This document shows positions 33,220 through 41,988 of a stretch of DNA of 64,000 nt, one piece after another (position 1 is the first letter of the stretch; each line of letters begins with the position of its first letter). The DNA comes from Streptomyces sp. 846.5. Lineage in GTDB: Bacteria; Actinomycetota; Actinomycetes; Streptomycetales; Streptomycetaceae. The stretch is from the NCBI RefSeq assembly GCF_004365705.1, contig NZ_SOBN01000001.1, forward strand, positions 1,938,555-2,002,554. Reading direction: 5' to 3'. A program made the translations under genes and the position numbers. The notes beneath the pieces are model-generated. The model ran no database searches. It was not told where the DNA came from and saw nothing but the letters and a program-made list of their open reading frames with translations.

Positions 33220-34012
33220 ATGAGCGAGAAGGACAAAGACGCAGAGATCCTCGTCTTGCGCCACCAACTCGCCATCCTGCAACGACAGGTCACCAAGCCC
33301 ACGATCACATGGCCGGACCGCGCCGTCCTCGCGGCACTGCTGCACCAGCTGCCACGGTGGAAGCTGCGCCGACTCCATCTACTGGTCTCCCCCGGACACC
33401 TTGCTGCGATGGCACCGTGACCTGATCCGCAGACGCCACGCGAAGGACTCACGTCCCAAGCGCCCCGGCCGGCCGAGAACCGTCCGCTCCATCCGCCTGC
33501 TGGTGCTCCGACTCGTAGATGAAAATCCGGGATGGGGCTACCGGCGCGTGCACGGCGAACTGGCCGCCCTCGGCATCAAGGTCGCCGCCTCCACCGTGTG
33601 GAACATCCTCCACGAACACGGCATCGACCCCGCCCCGGAACGCGACCATCGACTTCTTCGAGACCCGCACCCTGACCGGAGCCCGCCTCACCGTCCTGGC
33701 CGCGATCGAACACGCCTCACGGCGCAACCGGATCCCCGGCGCCACCGCCCACCCCACGGCGCAGTGGGTGACCCAAGTCGGACGCAATCTCGCCATGGAC
33801 CTCCAGGACGCCGACGTACGCGTCAAGCGCCTGATCCGGGACCGCGACGTCCGTTACCCCGCCGCCCTCGACGCCCTGCTCGCCGACGAGGGCATCGAGA
33901 CCTCAGTGAGCAGGTTCACCACCAGCGCGACGCGCCCGACCTCCGTCAGCGGCGACTGCTCGACGCCCCAGGGCTCCCCTTCGAGCGGGCCGTCGAAGTC
34001 CCGGCCCCTGGT
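33220..34012 (+). pseudogene. IS3/rve-type transposase, frameshifted
   Basis: ATG 33220 begins [20 protein letters not shown] and continues [20 protein letters not shown]. The next frame carries [31 protein letters not shown] and STVWNILHEHGIDPAPE. A third frame carries FFETRTLTGARLTVLAAIEH and LIRDRDVRYPAALDALLADE, the rve catalytic core with its second Asp region. At least two frameshifts and loss of the C-terminus make it inactive. Its right edge abuts a truncated desaturase gene on the other strand. Confidence 0.85.
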
Positions 34013-34144
34013 CTAGGGCACGTACTCATGCGGCATCCACTCCTTGAAGACCCCCAGATGTCGGTTCAACTCCCGCTCCACCACCTCCTCCAGGACGTGC
34101 AGCAACTGGACGTCGGACAGATCTCGGGGCCGTTGGGGGCTCAC
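34013..34144 (-). pseudogene. 5' fragment of an acyl-ACP desaturase gene
   Basis: GTG 34144, ten bases after GAGGAG, starts a frame reading DLSDVQLLHVLEEVVERELN then RHLGVFKEWMPHEYVP before a stop at the IS junction. This is the N-terminus of diiron acyl-ACP desaturases (LNRHL..AKEWFPHEYVPW); the iron ligands and the remaining ~280 residues are gone. The ribosome site and a perfect inverted-repeat operator remain upstream, so only the gene body was lost when the transposase arrived. Confidence 0.75.
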
Positions 34145-34169
34145 GGGCGGTGGTCTCCTCGGATACACG

Positions 34170-34204
34170 AACCTACGGTTGCGCAGGTTCCGCCACCGTA
34201 GGTT
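34170..34204. promoter_or_regulatory. Inverted repeat AACCTACGGT-N15-ACCGTAGGTT
   Basis: Two perfect 10-base arms flank a 15-base centre, 25 bases before the truncated desaturase start. The arm sequence resembles TetR-family operators of fatty-acid desaturase genes in actinomycetes (recalled, not checked). It is now an orphan operator. Confidence 0.65.
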
Positions 34205-34333
34205 TCCGCCCGGCCCGCTGTCCGGGGCCGTTCGGCCCTACTTCCGCCGGACAGCACGCCCGGCCGGCCCCCTTGGATCAGGGCCGGTCGGCCGCTGCTG
34301 CGTCGGTCAGCCTCAGCATGATCGGCACGTCAA

Positions 34334-34474
34334 TCACTTCTTGAGCTGTAGGAGCAGCAGCAACCATTGTGCCCAGTCTGCACTGTGCCCGTCTCTGGCC
34401 AACACCGCGACGAGGGCCACCACGAGAAGGGCGGGCGGCAGTCGGGGTGTGATGGGCTTGCGGCCCTCTTCCAT
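34334..34474 (-). CDS. Possible 46-residue single-pass membrane peptide
   Basis: ATG 34474 (AGAGGA eight bases upstream) opens a short frame with good third-position GC. A basic N-terminus (EEGRKPITPRLPP) is followed by a hydrophobic segment ALLVVALVAVLA, then ARDGHSADW and a second hydrophobic tail ending QLKK. It could be a small membrane protein or remain untranslated; no family is recognised and it stands alone. Confidence 0.4.
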   Translation of the reverse strand: MEEGRKPITPRLPPALLVVALVAVLARDGHSADWAQWLLLLLQLKK

Positions 34475-34932
34475 GATTGGTTCCTCTTGCTCTCGGTCCA
34501 ACCGCTCTGCGGTTGGGGCGTCGTCGGTGCCTCCGCGGGGTCCGTCCACCTGTACCTGGAAGTTCGGCCCCTTCCCACAAGACCAGCTCATCCGGCACCC
34601 GGGAAGGTCGTTCTCCTATGCCCGGACAGGGCTGGACAACGTTCGGACGGCCTCGGACAGGGGCCTTTCGGACGAGGGTAGGGCCACGGTCCGCTCCGGC
34701 GGTGGCGTGGAGACCGTTGGTGCTGGTGGAGCCTGATCGCTCACAGCACGGAGCACCGACGCACATTGCCCAGGGAGTGGTGTCCTGGAGCCGAGGTCGT
34801 TGAGGGGCTGCTGGGTGCGGACGCACAGTGACTGTGGGGATTCGGTGAGCGATCGCCGCTACCCTGATAGAAGCTCTGTGGTCCGTTCACAGGTATGGGC
34901 GCGGTATGCCTCCGCGCTTCGAAGGGGGACCC
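34475..34932. other. Upstream region of the STAND-WD40 gene, no gene seen
   Basis: No coding frame with family resemblance or strong bias was found in these ~460 bases. The last 100 bases before 34933 presumably contain the promoter of the large STAND gene. Confidence 0.45.
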
Positions 34933-37900
34933 ATGCCGGACGGCGAGCCCACTCTGCCCGAGCCGAGTCGTATCGCGACCTCGCAGGATTTCGGCAGGGA
35001 GCTCACCCTCGCCAAGGAGCTGACCGGGCTGACGGTGCGCCAGTTGGCGGGTATGGCCGCAGTGCCGCGCGGGACAGTTCAAGGATACCTCCGAGGCGAC
35101 CACCTGCCGCCCTCCGGTTACCTGGAGCCCTTCAAACGGATACTGGTGGCATGTGGGCAAGGCGAGCCGGACCGGATCGCGAACTGGCTCGAAGCGCTGA
35201 ACCGCGCCCGACGCGCCCCTGGACGCAGGCATGCCTCGAGCCCGTCGCCGTACCGAGGACTGACCGGCTTCGGGGAGGACGACGCTGAGTGGTTCTGCGG
35301 CCGCGAGGAACTCACGCGGCTCGTCGTGGGCCGGTTGAAGCAGCGGGTCACGCTGGGGGGTGAACCGCTTGTGGTCGTGGGGCCGTCCGGTGCGGGCAAG
35401 TCGTCCTTACTCAGGGCCGGAGTGCTGCCCGCGTTGGAGGATTGCGGATACGCCCCTGTTGTCTTCACCCCGGGGGCGCATCCCCGCCGTGCGTACGACA
35501 TCGTGGCAAGCAGTGCAGTGCCGGGTAAACCAACCGTTCTGATTGTCGATCAGTTCGAGGAGGTATTCGCCCGCGAGGTGACTGATGAGGAAAGGCAGTG
35601 GTTCATCAACGTCCTGTGCCAGCCGCGCTCGGACGCCGCGGTCGTACTCGGGATCCGGGCGGACTTCTACCCGCAGGCGCTCCGCCATCCCCTGCTGGCT
35701 GAGGCCATCCAACACGACCAGGCGGTGGTCGGGCCCATGAACGTCGAGGAGCTTCGGCAGGCGATTGAAGAACCCGCACGCCGAGCGAGGCTCGACGTCG
35801 ACGAAGCACTCATCGAGTTGGTGCTGCGGGAATTGGTTCCCCGAACCAGCGGAGCGGTGTCCGGAGCAGCCCACGACCCCGGGGCGCTGCCGCTGTTGTC
35901 CCACGCACTGCAGAGCGCCTGGGAGCGACACCGGGGCGGCAGACTGACGGTCGGCGACTACCTCGCGGGCGGAGGCATCGCTCGCTCAATCGCCCAGAGC
36001 GCCGACGCCGTGTACGGGGCACTGTCCGATCTGCAACGGGAAACCACCCGCCACCTCTTTCGGCGGTTGGTACGCATCGGCCGGGACACGGCAGACACCC
36101 GCCGCAGGGTCTCCCTGAGCGAGATCCTCGACGGGCACACCGATGCCCAGGTTGAGGACATAAAGGATATCCTCGACCGGTTCACCACCGCACGCCTGCT
36201 CACCGTTGGAACGGACACGGTCGAGATCACCCATGAGGCGCTGCTGAGGGCCTGGCCGCAACTGCTCGAATGGCTCGACGCCGACCGTGACTGGCTCCGC
36301 CTGCACCGCCGAATAGGCTTTGCGGCCGATGAGTGGCGCTCCGCGGGTCGTGATCCTGACGCGCTCTACCGTGGCGGACTGCTGCAGCTGGTACTCGAAT
36401 GGGTCGACAATCCCGGCTACCGCAGCGAACTCAACGCCACCGAGAGCGAGTTCCTCAATGCCGGCCTGCAGCACCAGCAGGACGATGACGTCCGCACTCG
36501 GCGTCGTGTCAAGCACCGCTACCAGGTCGTCGCCCTGCTGGTGGTGCTGGTGGTTGTCGCGGCGAGCGTGGCGGCCTTTGCACGCCAGCAACAGGTCGAG
36601 AACTTTCGTCAGCAGACGCAAGCCTTGTCTCGGGCAGTGGCCAACGAAGCCGACCGTCTGCGTGGTAATGACGTGGCGCTGTCCATCCAGCTGGCGCTCG
36701 CTGCGTACCGGATCTCCCCGACACCGGAGGCTCTCTCCAGCCTCCTGGACTCCACCGGCGTCACGCCCGACACGCAACTACGACCCGCAGGAAGTGCAGC
36801 CGAGTCGATCGCAGTCAGCGGCCATCTGCTCGCGGCGGGCACCACGAACGGCACGGTCCAACTGTGGACTACTGGGCAAGGACGCATCACACCCCTCGGC
36901 CTACCTCTCGCCGCTGCCCACGGCACGGTTACGTCCGTCGCGTTCAGCCATGACGGGTACCTCCTCGCTGCCGGCGGGCAGGATCGGCGGATCCGCCTGT
37001 GGAACGTCCGCGACCCAGCTCGACCGCGCACGCTGGCGGTTCTGGGCGGCCCCAACAGCAGGATCATGTCCGTCGCGCTGAGCTCCGACGGCCGCAGGCT
37101 GGCTGCCGGAACCGGTGACGGGACGGTCTGGCTGTGGAATCTCGTGAACCCAGCCCGAATCGAAACAGGGGTAACGCTCCACGGCCCCACCCGCACCGTT
37201 GAGAGCGTCGCCTTCACACCGGACGGGAGCACACTGGCCGCAGGCGCCGACGACTCCACGGTCCGCTTGTGGCAGGTGGCCAACGCAGCCCATCCCACTC
37301 CCCTGAGCGTGGCGCGCATGCCGATCGGCAACGTGTTCTCCGTCGCGATCAGCCCCGACGGGCGCACCCTGGCAGCCGGTTCGAGCGAGGGCCACGATGT
37401 GTACCTGTGGAATATCGCCGTTCCGACGCGACCGCAGTCCCTCGGCGCCCCGTTGACCGGCCCGACCGCGTGGGTCAACGCAGTGGCTTTCAGTCCCGAC
37501 GGACGCACTCTGGCCGCGGGCGCTTCCGATGGCCAGCTCTGGCTCTTCGACTTGGCAACCGACAAAGCCATCAGGGAGTTGCCCCATCCCCAACCGGTCA
37601 CGGCCGTCCAATTCACGGCTGACGGCACACCGGTGACGGTCACTGTTGATGACGGCGTCATTCACTGGTGGCGTACTCCCGGCGCGGTCATCCTCGGGGC
37701 CAAGGACTCGATCTTCTCCGTCAGCTTCGATGGCGACGGGCACCGGCTAGGCATCGGGCCCGGGGCCAACGACAACACCCTGTCGGTATGGGACCCCACC
37801 GACATCCACCGCCCCGTGCGGCTGGGCCCGTTCCTGCTCGGCGACCCCGGAACCGGGAGTTTCTCGGGCTCGGGAGCACTCTCGCCCGATGGCAACGTAT

Positions 37901-38742
37901 TCGCCGTTGGAGACCTCGATGGCACGATCCAATTGTGGGACACCAGCCACCCGGCGCATCCCGTCCGCCTGGGCGGCCCAATCCCTGCCGCAACCAAGCT
38001 CATCGAGTTCGTGGCCTTCGAACAGGGCGGGACACTACTGGCTGCGGCCTCCGACGACGGTACCGTCCACCTGTTCAATACCACTGCCCCACGCCACCCG
38101 GTCGCGCTTTCAACCATCACCACACCAGGGACCGGTGAAATCTTCCAGACCCTCTTCAGCCCCGATGGAAGACTGCTCGTGGCGGCAAGTAGCGACAACC
38201 ATGCCTACCTGTACAACATCGCCGACCGAGCCCGACCGGTCTTGCTGGCATCCCTGGGAGGATTCTCCAACGCCGTCTACTCAGCGGCTTTTGACTCCGA
38301 CGGCCACCTCCTGGCCGTCGGCAGCGCCGACGGCACTGTCCGTGTCTGGAACCTGTCCCGCCCTGGACACCCCACAGCCTCTGGTCAAGAGCTAAGCGGA
38401 CCGATCGGCTACATCTACTCGATGGCATTCGCCCCTGGCCAAGACCTCCTGGCGATCAGCGGCAACGAAGACGGCACCATTTGGCTCTGGAATCTGGCCA
38501 ACCCAGAGCGCCCCCTGCACCTCGCGACCCTGAACGGACCCGCGAACGGCGTCTTCTCCGTTGCCTTCAACCCACACGACCACACCCTCGCGGCAGGCGG
38601 CGTCAATCACACAGTCCAACTCTGGAACATCGACCCGACATCCGCAGCAACTTGGATCTGTTCCATTGCAGGTCAACCCATCACCCGCGCCCAATGGCAG
38701 CAGTATGTCCCGGGCCGTACCTACACCCCGCCCTGCTCCTGA
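34933..38742 (+). CDS. HTH - nSTAND1 NTPase - membrane segment - WD40 repeat protein
   Basis: This 1269-residue protein starts at ATG 34933 behind GGGGG. Residues ~20-60 are an XRE-like helix-turn-helix (FGRELTLAKELTGLTVRQLA, PRGTVQGYLRGDHLPP). Residues ~105-420 form a STAND NTPase with Walker A GPSGAGKSS (150-158) and Walker B VLIVDQFEEVF (202-212), and a winged helix after it. One membrane segment follows at ~530-548 (VVALLVVLVVVAASVAAFA). The rest is about 13 WD40 repeats, each with D-G and a strand ending in LW, VW or LY. Such proteins sense a ligand through the propeller and oligomerise on ATP. Roles in signalling, development or phage defence are possible; no effector domain is fused. 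Confidence 0.9.
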   Translation: MPDGEPTLPEPSRIATSQDFGRELTLAKELTGLTVRQLAGMAAVPRGTVQGYLRGDHLPPSGYLEPFKRILVACGQGEPDRIANWLEALNRARRAPGRRHASSPSPYRGLTGFGEDDAEWFCGREELTRLVVGRLKQRVTLGGEPLVVVGPSGAGKSSLLRAGVLPALEDCGYAPVVFTPGAHPRRAYDIVASSAVPGKPTVLIVDQFEEVFAREVTDEERQWFINVLCQPRSDAAVVLGIRADFYPQALRHPLLAEAIQHDQAVVGPMNVEELRQAIEEPARRARLDVDEALIELVLRELVPRTSGAVSGAAHDPGALPLLSHALQSAWERHRGGRLTVGDYLAGGGIARSIAQSADAVYGALSDLQRETTRHLFRRLVRIGRDTADTRRRVSLSEILDGHTDAQVEDIKDILDRFTTARLLTVGTDTVEITHEALLRAWPQLLEWLDADRDWLRLHRRIGFAADEWRSAGRDPDALYRGGLLQLVLEWVDNPGYRSELNATESEFLNAGLQHQQDDDVRTRRRVKHRYQVVALLVVLVVVAASVAAFARQQQVENFRQQTQALSRAVANEADRLRGNDVALSIQLALAAYRISPTPEALSSLLDSTGVTPDTQLRPAGSAAESIAVSGHLLAAGTTNGTVQLWTTGQGRITPLGLPLAAAHGTVTSVAFSHDGYLLAAGGQDRRIRLWNVRDPARPRTLAVLGGPNSRIMSVALSSDGRRLAAGTGDGTVWLWNLVNPARIETGVTLHGPTRTVESVAFTPDGSTLAAGADDSTVRLWQVANAAHPTPLSVARMPIGNVFSVAISPDGRTLAAGSSEGHDVYLWNIAVPTRPQSLGAPLTGPTAWVNAVAFSPDGRTLAAGASDGQLWLFDLATDKAIRELPHPQPVTAVQFTADGTPVTVTVDDGVIHWWRTPGAVILGAKDSIFSVSFDGDGHRLGIGPGANDNTLSVWDPTDIHRPVRLGPFLLGDPGTGSFSGSGALSPDGNVFAVGDLDGTIQLWDTSHPAHPVRLGGPIPAATKLIEFVAFEQGGTLLAAASDDGTVHLFNTTAPRHPVALSTITTPGTGEIFQTLFSPDGRLLVAASSDNHAYLYNIADRARPVLLASLGGFSNAVYSAAFDSDGHLLAVGSADGTVRVWNLSRPGHPTASGQELSGPIGYIYSMAFAPGQDLLAISGNEDGTIWLWNLANPERPLHLATLNGPANGVFSVAFNPHDHTLAAGGVNHTVQLWNIDPTSAATWICSIAGQPITRAQWQQYVPGRTYTPPCS

Positions 38743-38754
38743 TGACCACATTGC

Positions 38755-39002
38755 GCCGGAACCACAGCAGTAGGCGGCGGTCGTGGTCAACCAGAGCGGC
38801 CCCCTCGCACCACATGTCGTCGAGCCAGCCGCTGGTGCTGTGGCGCAGCGCGTTGTCCACCTGGCGGCAGGAACGGAAGCAGCGGGTCGCCGCCCCGGGT
38901 CCGTAGGCAAGGTCCAGAGTGAGCGCGCCGGCTCCCCCTGTGTGATCGGTGAAGCGACCAGTCGCCGTTCTCCACCACGATGTACTGAGCGCGCGATCCC
39001 AT
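38755..39002 (-). pseudogene. Frameshifted small conserved protein
   Basis: ATG 39002 opens MGSRAQYIVVENGDWSLHRS; a second frame then gives GAGALTLDLAYGPGAATRCF, NALRHSTSGWLDDMWCEGAA and LVDHDRRLLLWF. Joined, they resemble a family of small streptomycete proteins beginning M-G-[ST]-R-A-Q-Y and ending in V-D-x-D-R-R-x-L-L (recalled, not checked). The role of the family is unknown. Confidence 0.5.
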
Positions 39003-39013
39003 GGGCTAGGCCG

Positions 39014-40036
39014 CTAAAAGCATGCAGCGTCAGGGGGTGCGGCCGGGGCTCCGGGGACGACGCCTACGGCACACCTTGTCCGGCAAGGGGTCTCCTGATT
39101 CCCGGCGGCGCGGTGGGTGCGCTCGATGCCTTGCCCCCAGTACGTTCCGGCAACCAAGAGCATCGCGCCGAACACCGCGGGGACGGTGAACCGTTCGCCA
39201 CCGAGGCTGATGCCCGCCGCGACGGCCCAGATCGGTTCGGTGCCCATCAGCAGACTGGCCCGGCTGGGAGAGGTGCGCTGCACCGCCCAGGTCTGGGCGA
39301 GGAAGGCGAACACGCTGCAGAACAGGGCGAGGAAGACGAGCTGGCCCCAGATTGCGGCATGAGCGTGGCCGAGCGTCGGCAGGCTGGTCGCGGCGGGCAC
39401 CGCGAACAGCGTGGAGCCGACCACCGTCTGGACAGCCGTCAGGTGCAGCGGCCGCACGGCGCGGCCGTTCGTGAGCCGTCCCACGAGCGTGACGTGTACC
39501 GCGCGCACCAGTGCAGCGGCGAGCATCAACAGGTCGCCCACCTGGGGAGCGTGGAAGCCGCGGCTGGAAATGAGCAGTCCGACGGCCAGGAGGCACAGGC
39601 CCGTGGCGGCGAAGAAGCGCAGGGGCAGCCGGCCGTTGCCGGCTGTTCGGTCCAACAGCGGGGTGAGCACGATGGTGAGACTGATGATCAGACCGGCATT
39701 GGCTGCGCTGGTGTGTGCGACGCCGTACGTCTCCAGTACCAGGACAGCTGCCTGGGTGATCCCCAGCAGCGTTCCGGCGCGGACCTCATCGCGGGTGCAG
39801 CGCCGGTGCCGAGGGCGGGCGGCGACGAGGGTGAGGCAGGCGAGGGCGGAGAGCGCATACCGTGCGAACAGCACCGTCAGGACCGGCAGGGCATGGGTGG
39901 CCGTCTTCGCGGCCAGGTAGCTGGAACCCCAGACGACGGCGACAAGGAGAAGCACTGCGTCAGTGCGGCGGGTTTGGAGCACGCTCCTACGCTGCACCCA
40001 CCCGAGCTTGAAGCCAAGGCCAAGCTTCTTCACCAT
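39014..40036 (-). CDS. DMT-superfamily (EamA) transporter
   Basis: This 340-residue membrane protein has ten segments in two EamA halves: VLLLVAVVWGSSYLAAKTA at the start, ANAGLIISLTIVLTPLLDR in the first repeat, and LLMGTEPIWAVAAGISLGGE in the second. The 5+5 pattern and the Pro in TP/EP helices identify a drug/metabolite exporter. The start is uncertain: ATG 40036 is only 26 bases from the divergent LysR start, and the first ~24 residues are not conserved-looking, so a GTG further in may be used. The LysR gene opposite probably controls it. Confidence 0.88.
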   Translation of the reverse strand: MVKKLGLGFKLGWVQRRSVLQTRRTDAVLLLVAVVWGSSYLAAKTATHALPVLTVLFARYALSALACLTLVAARPRHRRCTRDEVRAGTLLGITQAAVLVLETYGVAHTSAANAGLIISLTIVLTPLLDRTAGNGRLPLRFFAATGLCLLAVGLLISSRGFHAPQVGDLLMLAAALVRAVHVTLVGRLTNGRAVRPLHLTAVQTVVGSTLFAVPAATSLPTLGHAHAAIWGQLVFLALFCSVFAFLAQTWAVQRTSPSRASLLMGTEPIWAVAAGISLGGERFTVPAVFGAMLLVAGTYWGQGIERTHRAAGNQETPCRTRCAVGVVPGAPAAPPDAACF

Positions 40037-40062
40037 CACTTAAGTTTCACTACACTGTGGGG

Positions 40063-40986
40063 ATGAATGAGCGGCAGTTGCGGATCTTGCGAGAGCTCGG
40101 CGAGTTGGGAAGCGTGACGGCGGTCGCGGAGGCGCTGATGATGACCCCCTCGGCGATCTCACAGCAGCTCCGGCTGCTACAGCGCTCACTGCCCGTCGAA
40201 CTCACCGAACGGGACGGAAGGCGGCTGGTGCTGACCGAAGCGGGGCAGGTCCTGGCCGGCGCGGCGATCGAGGTGGAGACCGCGCTGGCCCGGGCGCGGC
40301 ACACCATCGACGAGTTCGTCGACCAGCCGGACGCAGGCGTGTCGGTGGCCGCCTTCCACAGCGCGGGCTCGGCATTCTTCCCGCTACTCCTGCGTAGCCG
40401 ATCCGTCCCTGGGAGCCCGCGGCTCTCCCTCGCCGATGAGGACGTCTCGCAGGACCACTTCCCGCAGCTGACCCGCGACTACGATCTGGTCCTCGCCCAC
40501 CACCTGAACCCGGCACCTCCGTGGCCGCGTGCCGTCACCGCCACCACACTGCTGCGTGAACCGCTCGACGTCGCCATGCCGACCGACCACCCGCTCGCCG
40601 TCAAGCGGCGTGTCACCCCACGCGACGTCGCGGACCAGCCGTGGATCACCGTCCACGACGGCTTCCCGCTGATGTCCACCATCGACGCCATCGCGGCCGC
40701 CGCAGGCCGCCGGTTGGACATCGCCCATCGCATCAACGAGTTCGCAGTGGTTGCCGAAGCAGTCGCCGCCGGCGGCGGTCTGGCCCTGATGCCCCGCTGG
40801 ACGACTCGTCCACATCCCGAGCTCGTCCTCAGACCCCTCAGCGGCGTACACAGCCGCCGTGACATCGATGTGCTCCATCGCCCCGAACGCGTCGCGCGAA
40901 GAGCCGTACAGACGGTGCTCACCGAACTCCACCGTGCCGCCGCGACGATCCAGAACCGAGACGCGAAGCGGATTCGGATCCCTTGA
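40063..40986 (+). CDS. LysR-family transcriptional regulator
   Basis: This 307-residue regulator has the LysR winged HTH at 1-60 (MNERQLRILRELGELGSVTA, MMTPSAISQQLRLLQR, RRLVLTEAGQVL) and a substrate-binding domain (HSAGSAFFPLLLRS, LDVAMPTDHPLAVKRRV, AVAAGGGLALMP). The ATG at 40063 follows GTGGGG; GTG 40057 is possible. It is divergent from the DMT exporter with 26 bases between starts, so both promoters must overlap and at least one message is nearly leaderless. The inducer cannot be predicted. Confidence 0.92.
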   Translation: MNERQLRILRELGELGSVTAVAEALMMTPSAISQQLRLLQRSLPVELTERDGRRLVLTEAGQVLAGAAIEVETALARARHTIDEFVDQPDAGVSVAAFHSAGSAFFPLLLRSRSVPGSPRLSLADEDVSQDHFPQLTRDYDLVLAHHLNPAPPWPRAVTATTLLREPLDVAMPTDHPLAVKRRVTPRDVADQPWITVHDGFPLMSTIDAIAAAAGRRLDIAHRINEFAVVAEAVAAGGGLALMPRWTTRPHPELVLRPLSGVHSRRDIDVLHRPERVARRAVQTVLTELHRAAATIQNRDAKRIRIP

Positions 40987-41132
40987 GCGAGCCTGGGTAC
41001 GGGCGTGGCAGTAGGGGTACCAGGAACCCCGGTAGGAAGAGCACGACACCGAAGTTCCCTCGAGAGCGTCGGGCAGGGGAGAGCTCCTTTGGGCCAGGCA
41101 GGTTGACCGCGGGGGCGGGGAAGGCGTCCCCA

Positions 41133-41507
41133 CTACAGGGGTACGTGGATCCGTTTGCTGACGGTTTGGTGCGTTCTGCGCCATAGCGACTGGGCGAAGA
41201 CGAGGGCGGCGGGGTGGTGGACGTGCCACAAGGTCTGGTTGAGCAGGCGGCGGATCTCCTCGGCGGTGTAGTCGATCAGGCGCTCGAAGAGCCCGGGCGT
41301 CGGGGGCGCGGTGCCGCTATTCCAGCGGCGGGTTCGGAGAAACGGGCTGATGGCCGTCTCGAAGTCGACCTTCGCGTCGTCATCGTCATAGCCGGCGACG
41401 ACGAACCGGCACAGGGCGTCATCGAAGACGGGAACGGGAAGAGGCGAACTCACGTAGTCGCCGAAGTCAGCATCGACGGTCACGAGGCCGAGGCCGGGGA
41501 TCTCCAT
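41133..41507 (-). CDS. DUF6985-like small protein
   Basis: The 124-residue product begins MEIPGLGLVTVDADFGDYVS and continues PVPVFDDALCRFVVAGY, a pattern I associate with the DUF6985 family of unknown function. The C-terminal half is helical (LFERLIDYTAEEIRRLLNQT). There is no signal or membrane segment. Such genes are often scattered among polymorphic immunity-like proteins, but no toxin is seen here. Confidence 0.6.
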   Translation of the reverse strand: MEIPGLGLVTVDADFGDYVSSPLPVPVFDDALCRFVVAGYDDDDAKVDFETAISPFLRTRRWNSGTAPPTPGLFERLIDYTAEEIRRLLNQTLWHVHHPAALVFAQSLWRRTHQTVSKRIHVPL

Positions 41508-41988
41508 GCGCGCACTCCACGGCCTCCATCGAGAGCCCCGGACAGCACGGGCACGCTACGACCCCAGGGGGTCAATTCTGCGGGACTGGTGGGTGGTCAA
41601 TTCTGCGAGAGCGTTGACAGCGTCCTCGAAAGCTGGAGCATCGGGCGTGCACAAGCGGCGGCAGCCTCCTCTCCTCAGGTCACACAGGGATGCGAGGCCG
41701 GACTGACGCAGCATCGCCGCTGGTCAGTACCATGGTCAGAATCGCTGAAATTCCCCGGCCGATATCACCAGGCCCCCTGTTCATTCTCAGTGATAATACT
41801 CGGCCTGGACGGCTGTTCATTCAATGAGAACCAAGCGGAATCTCCCTCCTACCGCCCTGTCGAGATTCGCGGATGACCTTTCTTCTGAAGTAATTGTGTT
41901 AGCGTCTCGCTCACGCCGGAGCAGCGGGTCGAAATCCCGGACCTGCGGACCGGCGAAGGTTATGGATACGTTTGCAAGGAGTCGTCGA
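41508..41988. other. IS21-type end and upstream region of the transposase
   Basis: This 481-base gap contains the paired GGTCAATTCTGCG motifs (41571-41608) and an AT-richer stretch before the transposase start. No gene is seen. Confidence 0.5.
41571..41608. repeat. Tandem GGTCAATTCTGCG motifs, probable IS21 left end
   Basis: GGTCAATTCTGCG occurs at 41571-41583 and again at 41596-41608. IS21-family elements carry repeated transposase-binding motifs of this GGTCAATT type at their ends, and an IstA-like gene starts 380 bases downstream. Confidence 0.6.

Noticed and set aside
36704-38690. Regular repeats that might suggest a nucleotide repeat array or CRISPR
   Set aside because: The periodicity is the protein-level WD40 repeat; there are no identical repeat units or uniform spacers.
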